In this document: positions 1-6,749 of the stretch, piece after piece
Position numbering within the stretch: the stretch's first letter is position 1
How the letters are laid out: each line of letters begins with the position of its first letter
DNA from: Bacillota bacterium
GTDB lineage: Bacteria > Bacillota > Desulfotomaculia > Desulfotomaculales > Desulfallaceae
Length of the DNA stretch: 6,833 bases
NCBI GenBank assembly: GCA_009781965.1
Contig: WQUS01000085.1
Coordinates: 1-6,833, forward strand
Direction of reading: 5' to 3'
Notes under the pieces: generated by a model
The model's input: only the letters and a program-made list of their open reading frames with translations
Databases searched by the model: none
What the model was told of the DNA's origin: nothing
Translations under genes and position numbers: made by a program

Positions 1-7
1 TAGCCCA

Positions 8-99
8 GGCCCGTAAAGTTATTAACCGTAAGCGATTTCTCGAAGAGTATGAGCGCACGGTTAATAACTTTACGGGCCGGCTTGATGCTGAACAGTAAC
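8..99 (+). repeat. Structured interspersed repeat, left copy (22-bp stem, 27-nt loop, conserved tail)
   Basis: Positions 8-29 are perfectly complementary to 57-78, a 22-bp stem beginning GGCCCGTAAAG. They enclose a 27-nt loop (30-56) that starts AAGCGATTTCTCG and ends ATGAGCGC. A tail at 79-99 ends TGATGCTGAACAGTAAC. A second copy with nearly the same loop and tail lies inverted at 6750-6833. The stems differ in sequence but both pair perfectly. Inside the loop a small CTC-GAA-GAG hairpin is possible. The copy lies 43 bp beyond the stop codon of the radical SAM gene and is convergent with it, so its complement would sit in that gene's 3' untranslated RNA. There is no T-run after the stem on either strand, so a classical terminator is unlikely. 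A dispersed palindromic element or small structured RNA is the better reading. The family is not recognised. Confidence 0.75.
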
Positions 100-113
100 G
101 GGTGAACAGTAAC
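89..113 (+). repeat. Two-copy 11-bp direct repeat at the end of the left element
   Basis: TGAACAGTAAC occurs at 89-99 and again at 103-113, separated by GGG (period 14). The first copy is the conserved end of the left structured repeat. The right-hand copy of the element has this end only once (as TGAGCAGTAAC), so the second unit is a local duplication or a footprint of insertion. Confidence 0.7.
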
Positions 114-141
114 CAAGCTAAGCCTTGCTATAGCATCCAAG

Positions 142-1386
142 TCACGCGACCGGATGGGTGAAGCTGCCCACCGCCAGGCCCCTAATTTTCTTTAATTCAC
201 CAATCAAATACGGAATCCCCAGCATCTTGCCCGCCGGGCGGCCGACATGAGCCCAAAAATAGTCCGGGTCAATGTTCAGGTTGCGCAGCTGCACCTGGTT
301 GACGTCATTTTGGCTGATTAAATCAACCAAAGCCTGCAGCTCGCTGTCCAGGTCGTTCAAACCGGGCAGCACCAGCAAATTCAAGGCCACATAGACGCCC
401 TGCTCCCGGGCCAGCCTGATGGAACGGACCACATCCGCCAAACGGTAATCCCGGGGACGGTAGTAAGCGTTATAAATCTCCGCCCGGGCGCTGATCAGAC
501 TGACCCGGATGGAGTGCAGCCCGGCGTCGCAAATGCGCGCCACGCCCTCGGTATAGCCGGCGTTGCTGTTCATATTGACAGTCCCCGCAACCCTTGCCCG
601 GCGTACCGATTTAATCACCACGGCAATCTTCTCCGCCGCCAGCGCCGGTTCCCCTTCGCAGCCCTGGCCAAAGCTGATGATCCCGCCGGCAGCATGTTGC
701 AGGTGGTGCAGTGCCACCTCCGCCGCCTCTTCCACCGTGGGACTGAAGTCCAAACGGGATTGGGGAGCGGGGCAGCACTGGGCCGGCTGCTTCGAGATAC
801 AGCCCAGACAGCGGGCGTTGCAGGTGGGGGAAATAGGCAATCCCCCTTCCCAGCGGGCATAAAATATATTTTGGGCGGTATAGCAGCGATACTCCAGCGC
901 ACAATGGGCCAAATGCTTGAGCAGGCGGTTCTGCGGCGCCGCAGCCAGACGTTCCGCCACCAGCGGCTCAAGCTCCGCCGAATTATAATGGGCGGGATCC
1001 CAGGGCTCAGGGTTATCCGTTGGAAGAGCGGCGACATAAATACCGCCTGCCCGCCAGGCAACCGCCGCGTACCCCATTAAGGGCAAGGGACGGGATTCCC
1101 GCCGGCGGTAACCGGGCAGCAGGGTGCGGGTATAACCCTGGGGCAACAGAGCCCCCACGGCGTGCACCGGGCCGCCTCCGGCCGGTTGCTCCCACAGTTT
1201 AAAGGCGCCGTTTTTGGCAATGCCCGCCGGAATCCCGCCGGGCAGCAAAACCAAGGTCGCCCCCGGGGGCAACGGTATAACATCCTCATCCATTATTTCT
1301 ACCAACCGGTCCCCGGTTCGTCCCACCGCTCCCAGCGGAGCGTCGAACATGCACCCTTGGCCGTCGGCATACAGTAATTTATACAT
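142..1386 (-). CDS. Radical SAM protein of unknown substrate
   Basis: Encodes about 414 residues. A radical SAM core starts near residue 180. It carries the [4Fe-4S] cluster motif C189-x3-C193-x2-C196 in TCNARCLGCIS, a GGEP-like SAM-binding segment FGQGCEGEP (239-247), a following strand with NMNSNAG (271-277), and a later strand RVSLIS. This predicts reductive cleavage of S-adenosylmethionine to a 5'-deoxyadenosyl radical in the anaerobic cytoplasm. The substrate is not evident. Residues 1 to about 178 match no domain I recognise. Further cysteines lie at 162 and 168 (HCALEYRC) and at 204-205 (CC) just after the cluster motif. Three ATG codons stand in a row (1392, 1389, 1386). The AAAGG site is only 2 nt from the first but 8 nt from the third, so the third is chosen; the longest form would be 416 residues. 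The gene follows the ATPase gene by 25 bp on the same strand without a terminator, so cotranscription is likely. Its DNA is richer in G and C than the ATPase gene. Confidence 0.88.
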   Translation of the reverse strand: MYKLLYADGQGCMFDAPLGAVGRTGDRLVEIMDEDVIPLPPGATLVLLPGGIPAGIAKNGAFKLWEQPAGGGPVHAVGALLPQGYTRTLLPGYRRRESRPLPLMGYAAVAWRAGGIYVAALPTDNPEPWDPAHYNSAELEPLVAERLAAAPQNRLLKHLAHCALEYRCYTAQNIFYARWEGGLPISPTCNARCLGCISKQPAQCCPAPQSRLDFSPTVEEAAEVALHHLQHAAGGIISFGQGCEGEPALAAEKIAVVIKSVRRARVAGTVNMNSNAGYTEGVARICDAGLHSIRVSLISARAEIYNAYYRPRDYRLADVVRSIRLAREQGVYVALNLLVLPGLNDLDSELQALVDLISQNDVNQVQLRNLNIDPDYFWAHVGRPAGKMLGIPYLIGELKKIRGLAVGSFTHPVA

Positions 1387-1394
1387 CATCATAA

Positions 1395-1399
1395 CCTTT
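1395..1399 (-). promoter_or_regulatory. Ribosome binding site before a triple ATG
   Basis: On the minus strand the order is AAAGG, TT, then ATGATGATG. The spacing to the three start codons is 2, 5 and 8 nt. The first is too close for efficient initiation, so the second or third ATG is the likely start of the radical SAM protein. Confidence 0.6.
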
Positions 1400-1411
1400 A
1401 TTTTACCATAT

Positions 1412-2617
1412 CTACTGGCTAAGCAGAAGAAACTCCACTAGATTAACTTGCTGTATCCCATCATAGTCCATTTTGAAATCATCCAGCGTGAGCAGAAATT
1501 TGGGATAATTGTCCTTAATTTGCCGCAGCGGTGCAAGCTCCCGCTCTAAGGTATGCTCGTCCAATACGGATGCGGCAACCTGATAATACTCTATTTTTTT
1601 GTTGCGGACGGCAACAAAGTCTACTTCCGTACCCCGCCCGGACTTGCCAATGTGAATTGTATAACCGCGTCTCAACAGTTCCAGGTAAACGATGTTTTCT
1701 ATCTGATGCCCGATATCCTTGTTTGTAGTGCCGAGGATGCTGTTCCGCAGGCCCGTATCGCAGCAATAATATTTGCTTTCGGATTTTAGATGCATTTTTC
1801 CTTTGATGTCATAACGGTTAACTTTATAAAACAGATATGCGTCCGTAAGCGCCGTCAAATAAGTATCGACGGTGGCCGATCCGGTCGGGCGGCCGGCGGA
1901 GGTCAGCGTGTCGGCAATCTTCTTGGCGGAAACAAAACTGCCTACATTGGAGGCCAAAAAGCTGGCAATAGATTTAACCAGGCTAATATCGTGCAAACCT
2001 TTGTGGGTCATAACGTCTTTGACCAATACCGTATTATAGATGCCTTCTAAATATTGGCTATGGGCAAGATCATTGTCCACAAAACGAGTGGCGTAAGGAA
2101 AGGCGCCCATATTCAGATATTGAGCAAAGCGTTCCCGTTTATCGGCGATGGTGACCGCTTCGCTGAATTCCGCAAAAGAAAGGGTCAGCATGTCAATAGC
2201 AATGTACCGAGCGGTAAGTTTGGTGGCCAGTTCTCCCGAAAGCATATAGGCGTTGGAGCCGGTAATATAAATATCCAGGTTTTTTTTGAGATAAAGGCTG
2301 GCCACTGCCCGTTCATATTCCCGGCAATTCTGGATTTCATCAATAAACACATAGGTCCATTGATCTTGTAAGATCCGGGCCTGCACATAATCGTGCAACT
2401 TTTGGTAATCTAAAAGCGCCGCAAAATCAGCATCTTCCAAATTAATAAAGATGATCTGCTCGCCGGCTACGCCATCAGCTTTCAACCGTACGATATACAA
2501 CTCAAACAACGTGGTTTTTCCGCACCTGCGCACCCCGGTAACTACCTTGATCATTTCTTCTTCCCGCCACATATCCAGCTGCTCCAAATATATCTTGCGG
2601 TCAATAAGTTTTTTCAT
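1412..2617 (-). CDS. AAA_14-type ATPase with C-terminal DUF4143 region
   Basis: A 401-residue protein of the common prokaryotic AAA_14 plus DUF4143 architecture, at its usual length. A P-loop lies at 28-36 (GVRRCGKTT). The Walker B segment is YVFIDEIQ (89-96), followed by a sensor-like ITGSNAYML (118-126). The C-terminal half holds the DUF4143 signatures QIENIVYLELLRRG (305-318), GRGTEVDFV (327-335) and YQVA (345-348). These are arranged like a PD-(D/E)XK nuclease-fold core, but the usual lysine position is occupied by Gln346. The family's biochemical role is unsettled; ATP-dependent action on DNA or protein, sometimes linked to defence or mobile DNA, is inference. An upstream in-frame ATG at 2710 would add 31 residues, but it lies upstream of the TATAAT promoter, so 2617 is preferred. 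A GAGGGGG site (2629-2635) precedes this start by 11 nt. The gene is more A/T-rich than its neighbours, which fits horizontal acquisition. Confidence 0.88.
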   Translation of the reverse strand: MKKLIDRKIYLEQLDMWREEEMIKVVTGVRRCGKTTLFELYIVRLKADGVAGEQIIFINLEDADFAALLDYQKLHDYVQARILQDQWTYVFIDEIQNCREYERAVASLYLKKNLDIYITGSNAYMLSGELATKLTARYIAIDMLTLSFAEFSEAVTIADKRERFAQYLNMGAFPYATRFVDNDLAHSQYLEGIYNTVLVKDVMTHKGLHDISLVKSIASFLASNVGSFVSAKKIADTLTSAGRPTGSATVDTYLTALTDAYLFYKVNRYDIKGKMHLKSESKYYCCDTGLRNSILGTTNKDIGHQIENIVYLELLRRGYTIHIGKSGRGTEVDFVAVRNKKIEYYQVAASVLDEHTLERELAPLRQIKDNYPKFLLTLDDFKMDYDGIQQVNLVEFLLLSQ

Positions 2618-2654
2618 CGGGCCAACCGCCCCCTCATTATGCCTTTCTTTATCT

Positions 2655-2683
2655 ATTATAACAAATACTTGCGTAAAAATACA
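2655..2683 (-). promoter_or_regulatory. Extended -10 promoter for the ATPase/radical SAM pair
   Basis: On the minus strand there is a perfect TATAAT at 2660-2655, directly preceded by TG plus one base (TGTTATAAT), which is the extended -10 form. A weak -35 candidate, TGTATT, lies at 2683-2678 with a 17-nt spacer. Transcription would begin near 2648, leaving a leader of about 30 nt before the ATG at 2617. The surrounding DNA is very A/T-rich. Confidence 0.65.
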
Positions 2684-2771
2684 TTTATTTAACGGAACAA
2701 AAAAATACATGCAACAAACAATTACCTGGGGATATCCGCTGTGCTATTGGACCGGCGAGTGTACAAAGGTA

Positions 2772-2809
2772 ATATAAAATAACCGTCCAAAGTGACGGTT
2801 ATTTTATAT
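2772..2809 (-). terminator. Hairpin terminator downstream of the M4 peptidase gene, probably bidirectional
   Basis: A perfect 16-bp stem (2772-2787 with 2794-2809) encloses a 6-nt loop, CAAAGT. The inner part is GC-richer (AACCGTC) and the outer arms are A/T runs. On the minus strand the 3' arm therefore reads as a U-rich tract (TTATTTTATATT) about 72 nt after the peptidase stop codon. The arms are symmetric, so it could also stop transcription on the plus strand. It insulates the peptidase gene from the downstream ATPase promoter. Confidence 0.8.
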
Positions 2810-2880
2810 ACCATACTGGCGGGAGAAGTAAGAAAATCATAGGCAATTCCCCTTGCCAATTGGCTTAAATTTACCTGCAA

Positions 2881-5800
2881 TTAAAGAGTTGGTTGCACCT
2901 GTTCAACCGGAGCTGGCGTTACGACGCCCGGTTCATCCTCAGCAGCCGAAAGATCCTTAGCGGCTGTAAGAGCCTCGGCAGCGGCTGGTATGGCAATAGC
3001 CTTTGATTCTGCCGGGGCGGCGGTTGCCGCGGCGTCATTTCCAGTCAGGGGAACTGCTTCGCCACTGCTTAGAGCATCTGTTTGAACATTTGTCAGAGCC
3101 TGGTCCGGTTCGACAGTTTCATAGTCTTTAGCCGGCAAGTTGCGTAAAACCCTATAAAACTCCGGATCCGCTAAATTAATGTTGCCACCCGGCAGGGATC
3201 TGCCGAAACCGGATGTAACGGGGGCGTAAGAGTAAGTATCGATGTTGGTGATAGTTACCTCTTTATTGGCATCAATAGTGATCTTAACCACGTTCCATAT
3301 GGTGCCGTCATAACCAGGCGTGGCGTACAGGGTAGCCAGTGGCGTGGGGTCGTCGCCTTGATAAATGGTAACGTTGGCTCCGGAACCGGACAGGGCAGTG
3401 GTCGGCGCTTCGTCGCGATTGGTATAATCATGGACGTAAAAATAGTAATCCCCCGGAATCAGCTTTCTGATGGTGGTTATCTCCGGCCCGAATGAGTTTG
3501 TTTCATCGTGATCCAGGTCCGCAACTAGCTTTGCGGTTGATGAATAATAGTTGCCATCGTCATAGAATTCCCGCGCCGCATAATAGATATGAAAACCGCC
3601 TCCGCTTCCGGTAGCCGACGGCCCCGTCAGGTGCGAGTCCAGGTCTTTGGGACTGGCGCCCCAGCGCAAGATAATGCGGATGTTTTCATCGTCAACAATA
3701 CCCACCGCGTCAAAGGCGTCCTTGATGGCTTGCTGCTGTTCTTTAGTGAAACCAACGATTTTGGCTGAAGCGACCACCGCTTTGCGGCCGTCAAGGAATA
3801 AGGCGTTGCTGGACAATCTAAACAGAGACCAGTAAAATACCTTGGTCCAGGTTGCGTCTGGGATTGAATTTGTGCGGCTGTCCGTCATCATTTTGTACGC
3901 GGCCAAAGAGTACACGCTGCTGAAAAAATGCACGCCTCCATTGTCATGACTGCCATCTTTTTCTGCTGGGTATTTGGTATTGAGCCGTTCAATCCATGTT
4001 TGATCAGTTAACGCGCTATAATTATCCGGTTGACCAAACTGGGCGGGATTTGACATATTTCTGTATACACCATGATCTGAGTCTTCGCCGATTGACCAAC
4101 GGGCAGCACTTGCCTTATCCTTGTTCTCAATCAAGCTGCCCATAATATCCGCGTAGGCCTCGTCAAGCGCCCCCGTTTCGCCTTTATAGAACAGCCCTGT
4201 CGTAGGCACATTGATAGTTAAAGCGTAATTAAACAGCGGATCGCCAAAAGGATTAATTTCCCGTAAAGGATAGGCGCCAACAATGTAACTGATGACCGCG
4301 TGGGTGAATTCATGACCTACGACATCCAGGGCATTACTATCCTTTCTACTACTGGTAAACACCATTTGTTGAGAAGAGGGGTCCCAAGCAGTGTATTTAT
4401 TTACATCATCTTCCGCTGCTGCATTTATGCTGCTAACTATTCTTCTTGCGCCATGGCCGTCAAATGATTCCCAGCCTAAAGTATTATAGTAGTCGTATGA
4501 CGCGGACATATTGGCGTGGAGACCTACAGCTTCCTTGTCTAAGATGCGCTTCCCGCTTTCCGATTTCACTAAATCGCCCGGCAAGTCTATTTTCAACTTC
4601 CCTGATGGCAAGCGCGTATATAGCGCTCTATAAGTTAGCAGTTTTCTATTCTTATCATGGAACCCGTACATGTCTAGGCTGGGGTTATATAGCAGCCCAA
4701 TTGTTCTAGTTTTACCAAGTTCATCTTGGGCCTTTACGGTAACGGGTCGCAAATCATTTCCATTGGCTGTCTGCAGATTCGATATCTGCGTTAAGACACC
4801 GCCGGCCATAGCGCCATTGGCGTAAATGTAATAAGTGTGGCTTACCAGCGGGATCGCCGGTTCTAAAACAGATGGCGGATCGTCTGCCGATTCAAGTTCA
4901 ATGGGCAGGCCCGATAGTTCGCCGTTTGTATCATCTGCCAGCGCATCATTCGTCCAATCCCCATTATCTTTGTCATTTTCGTCCATCACGGAGTTAAGCT
5001 CAACCGCCCAAACCAATACCGGCGCTTGACCACTATCAACCGCGTAAACCAGCAGCTGCGCGTTAGTTGCGAGCTCATCCCGGAAAGCTGTTTCAACATC
5101 GTTACGGTTTAAAGCTAACTCTCCGGCCAGGGAATCCAACAGGTTTTGCACTGCTGGACTGGCCAAATAGTCATTTAAAGCAATATCTATTGCGGCCTCA
5201 GCAGTTATGGCCGGCGTAGTATAGACGCTGTTGATCCGGTTGTCATAGGTGCCAAACAGCCCGGTCACCGTGCCATTGCCGTCTACAGTGAGAATCACCT
5301 GGCTGCCCAATACGGGGACGCCGTTTACCTCGGGACTGTAACGGTAATAAGATGTGCCGTCAGCGGTGCTCTGCACGGTAATATTGGCCGGATCAGCGTA
5401 AAAATTACGGCCTAATAAACTGGCAGCATTATTAAGAACCGCCGCCGCGTCGGCTGCGGAATTGACCGTCTGGCTGGTAAAGGTACCGTCGATGACTCTG
5501 AAGAGTCCGGCATCGTTTTGCAGAACTTCTACCCGGCCAAGGGCAATTAAATTCTCGATGTCGCCATAGTCGACCACTCCCGACGGCAGGGTATAAGAAG
5601 CATCATCCTTGATGAAGGTTGCCGTCAATGTAGTATCCGCCGCAGGCATGGTAAATGTGGTGGCAGCGGCGCCGGCATTGGCAAATGTCCCGCCATTGGA
5701 GGAAGTCCAGCCGTTAAATCCATAACCAAAGTTAGGCGCCGCAGCAATGGTAACCACCGCACCGGCAGCATAATTACCGCCATTGCCGGACGTAACCGTA

Positions 5801-6588
5801 CCATAGACATCGGCGGTAACGGTCAGCCGGTAGGTGGCGCTATCGCCGCCTCCACTGCCGCCTCCACTGCCACCTGATGATGCTCTATTCGCGGAAACAG
5901 TCTGGGTCGCAGCCGGAGTTGCCGGCGCTTTGGTAACGGGTTCGTCTCCGGGCGTACTGTTTTCAGGAGTTGCGGTGCTCTTGAGCAAGTCGGACTGCAG
6001 AACATTGGCAATGATGGTAAACCCTTCGGCTCTGGTTAAATTTTTGCCCGCTCTAACCGAGCCATCCGGATAGCCGCCCAGAAGATTGTGCTCTTGCATG
6101 GCAATGACGCTTTTTAAAGCCCAGGCCGGAATGGACTGGTTATCCGTAAATGTACTGGCTGATTTACTCGTTTGCAACTGTAAAGCGTTAGCTAAAATAA
6201 CGGCCACTTCGGCCCTGGTTACGTAATCGTCAGGATGGGCGTACCCTTGCCGGTCGCCTGTGATGATGCCCGCTTGTTTAGCCAGGGCAAACTGATTGTA
6301 ATACCATTTACCTTCCTTGACATCCGGGAAATTACTGCTGCTTGCTTCGGAATAACCGAATGTTTTATTCACCACCGTCACAAACTCAGCCCGGGTGATT
6401 AAGTTGTCCGGGTTAATATTGCCCTGCCGGTCGCCGGTAATAATGCCTTTGCTGAGCAGCAGGTCAATACTTTGAGACGCCCAGTGGTTGGTATAATTTT
6501 CACCGGCCCAAACCGGAACAGTCTGGCAAAGCAGCAGTAAAGCAACAAACAATGATACAAATGATTTAAAACCTTTTGTTTTAAACAT
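2881..6588 (-). CDS. Secreted SLH-anchored M4 (thermolysin-family) metallopeptidase, multidomain
   Basis: A 1235-residue zinc endopeptidase, probably held in the cell envelope. A signal peptide ends near VWA-28. Three SLH repeats follow (about 31-77, 87-137, 147-197), each with a TRAE motif, for binding cell-wall polymer. Next come a Ser/Thr/Pro and GGGSGGG linker (203-250), an InlB B-repeat-like domain (about 253-326), an FTP/PepSY-type propeptide (about 340-605), and the M4 catalytic domain (about 610-965). Catalytic residues are intact: H759-E760-F-T-H763, zinc ligand Glu810 with Asp814 (DEAYAD), Arg843 (RNMSNP) and His887 in DNGGVH. Residues 968-1120 resemble the YfaP/DUF2135 domain (WGASPKDLDSHLTGP; YVHDYTN). 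The last 115 residues are Ala/Pro-rich and look disordered. Oddities are an acidic insertion in the propeptide, about 27 extra residues between zinc ligands compared with thermolysin, and YTAW where thermolysin has NAFW. The start at 6588 is fixed by AAGGAGGG five bases upstream and by the signal peptide. The gene stands alone between its leader and a hairpin terminator. Confidence 0.93.
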   Translation of the reverse strand: MFKTKGFKSFVSLFVALLLLCQTVPVWAGENYTNHWASQSIDLLLSKGIITGDRQGNINPDNLITRAEFVTVVNKTFGYSEASSSNFPDVKEGKWYYNQFALAKQAGIITGDRQGYAHPDDYVTRAEVAVILANALQLQTSKSASTFTDNQSIPAWALKSVIAMQEHNLLGGYPDGSVRAGKNLTRAEGFTIIANVLQSDLLKSTATPENSTPGDEPVTKAPATPAATQTVSANRASSGGSGGGSGGGDSATYRLTVTADVYGTVTSGNGGNYAAGAVVTIAAAPNFGYGFNGWTSSNGGTFANAGAAATTFTMPAADTTLTATFIKDDASYTLPSGVVDYGDIENLIALGRVEVLQNDAGLFRVIDGTFTSQTVNSAADAAAVLNNAASLLGRNFYADPANITVQSTADGTSYYRYSPEVNGVPVLGSQVILTVDGNGTVTGLFGTYDNRINSVYTTPAITAEAAIDIALNDYLASPAVQNLLDSLAGELALNRNDVETAFRDELATNAQLLVYAVDSGQAPVLVWAVELNSVMDENDKDNGDWTNDALADDTNGELSGLPIELESADDPPSVLEPAIPLVSHTYYIYANGAMAGGVLTQISNLQTANGNDLRPVTVKAQDELGKTRTIGLLYNPSLDMYGFHDKNRKLLTYRALYTRLPSGKLKIDLPGDLVKSESGKRILDKEAVGLHANMSASYDYYNTLGWESFDGHGARRIVSSINAAAEDDVNKYTAWDPSSQQMVFTSSRKDSNALDVVGHEFTHAVISYIVGAYPLREINPFGDPLFNYALTINVPTTGLFYKGETGALDEAYADIMGSLIENKDKASAARWSIGEDSDHGVYRNMSNPAQFGQPDNYSALTDQTWIERLNTKYPAEKDGSHDNGGVHFFSSVYSLAAYKMMTDSRTNSIPDATWTKVFYWSLFRLSSNALFLDGRKAVVASAKIVGFTKEQQQAIKDAFDAVGIVDDENIRIILRWGASPKDLDSHLTGPSATGSGGGFHIYYAAREFYDDGNYYSSTAKLVADLDHDETNSFGPEITTIRKLIPGDYYFYVHDYTNRDEAPTTALSGSGANVTIYQGDDPTPLATLYATPGYDGTIWNVVKITIDANKEVTITNIDTYSYAPVTSGFGRSLPGGNINLADPEFYRVLRNLPAKDYETVEPDQALTNVQTDALSSGEAVPLTGNDAAATAAPAESKAIAIPAAAEALTAAKDLSAAEDEPGVVTPAPVEQVQPTL
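5845..5874 (-). repeat. 12-bp tandem repeat encoding a Gly-Ser linker
   Basis: The plus-strand unit GCCGCCTCCACT occurs twice in tandem (5845-5856, 5857-5868) plus a partial third unit. It encodes residues 239-248 (GGSGGGSGGG), the flexible hinge between the SLH module and the InlB-like domain. Such a repeat could expand or contract by slippage in whole codons, changing linker length without a frameshift. Confidence 0.7.
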
Positions 6589-6593
6589 GGAAA

Positions 6594-6601
6594 CCCTCCT
6601 T
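6594..6601 (-). promoter_or_regulatory. Strong ribosome binding site of the M4 peptidase gene
   Basis: The minus strand reads AAGGAGGG followed by TTTCC and then ATG. This is a near-perfect Shine-Dalgarno sequence at good spacing and it fixes the start at 6588. Confidence 0.85.
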
Positions 6602-6628
6602 TTTGCTTTTTTATTTTGTTATCCATTA

Positions 6629-6657
6629 ACTATAGCGTTAAAGAGGGGCAAGGGGCA
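6629..6657 (-). promoter_or_regulatory. Possible promoter region of the peptidase gene
   Basis: On the minus strand TATAGT (6634-6629) is the best -10-like hexamer between the 6696-6741 hairpin and the ribosome binding site. No convincing -35 sits 17 nt upstream: the spot is occupied by C-rich DNA containing a tandem TGCCCCT repeat (6644-6657). That repeat could be a regulator site, or another sigma factor may be used. The assignment is weak. Confidence 0.25.
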
Positions 6658-6695
6658 GGTTTAATTTAGCCCTAAAACTACCCGCGGAAGCAAAT

Positions 6696-6741
6696 AATTC
6701 AGGGGCGGGTAATTTTTGGTCCAATTACCCGCCCCTGAATT
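6696..6741. terminator. Perfect 19-bp GC-rich hairpin upstream of the peptidase gene
   Basis: Positions 6696-6714 (starting AATTCAGGGGCGGG) pair perfectly with 6723-6741, leaving an 8-nt loop, TTTGGTCC. The core is strongly GC-rich and the ends are AATT. Neither strand shows a long T-run after the stem, so it is a possible terminator for transcription entering from beyond the right edge, not a certain one. It lies 8 bp from the right structured repeat and about 108 bp upstream of the peptidase start. It could also be a regulatory or palindromic repeat element. Confidence 0.5.
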
Positions 6742-6749
6742 CTCTGCTT

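Noticed and set aside
3..98. Open frame through the left repeat ending in ...GRLDAEQ and a stop, possibly the C-terminus of a gene from outside the window.
   Set aside because: An opening of about 32 codons is not rare by chance. In the right copy the same frame has several stops in the loop because of a one-base insertion. The perfect 22-bp stem is better explained by structure than by coding.
514..1080. Long plus-strand open frames opposite the radical SAM gene.
   Set aside because: They are shadows of a GC-rich gene in which stop codons are rare on the opposite strand, and they show no recognisable motif or start signal.
1811..1830. ACGGTTAACTTTATA resembling part of the structured repeat stem.
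   Set aside because: It lies inside the ATPase coding sequence (KVNRYD), has no matching arm, loop or tail, and is a chance similarity.
2618..2710. N-terminal extension of the ATPase to an ATG at 2710.
   Set aside because: The extended -10 promoter lies inside this stretch, the added residues do not resemble the family, and a ribosome binding site precedes 2617.
2709..2777. A 22-codon plus-strand ORF (MQQTITWGYPLCYWTGECTKVI) whose stop overlaps the 2772-2809 hairpin.
   Set aside because: It has no good ribosome binding site and no convincing plus-strand promoter, and the hairpin is explained as the peptidase terminator.
2855..2864. Palindrome GCCAATTGGC just after the peptidase stop codon.
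   Set aside because: A 10-bp palindrome is short enough to be chance, and no second site or regulator is present.
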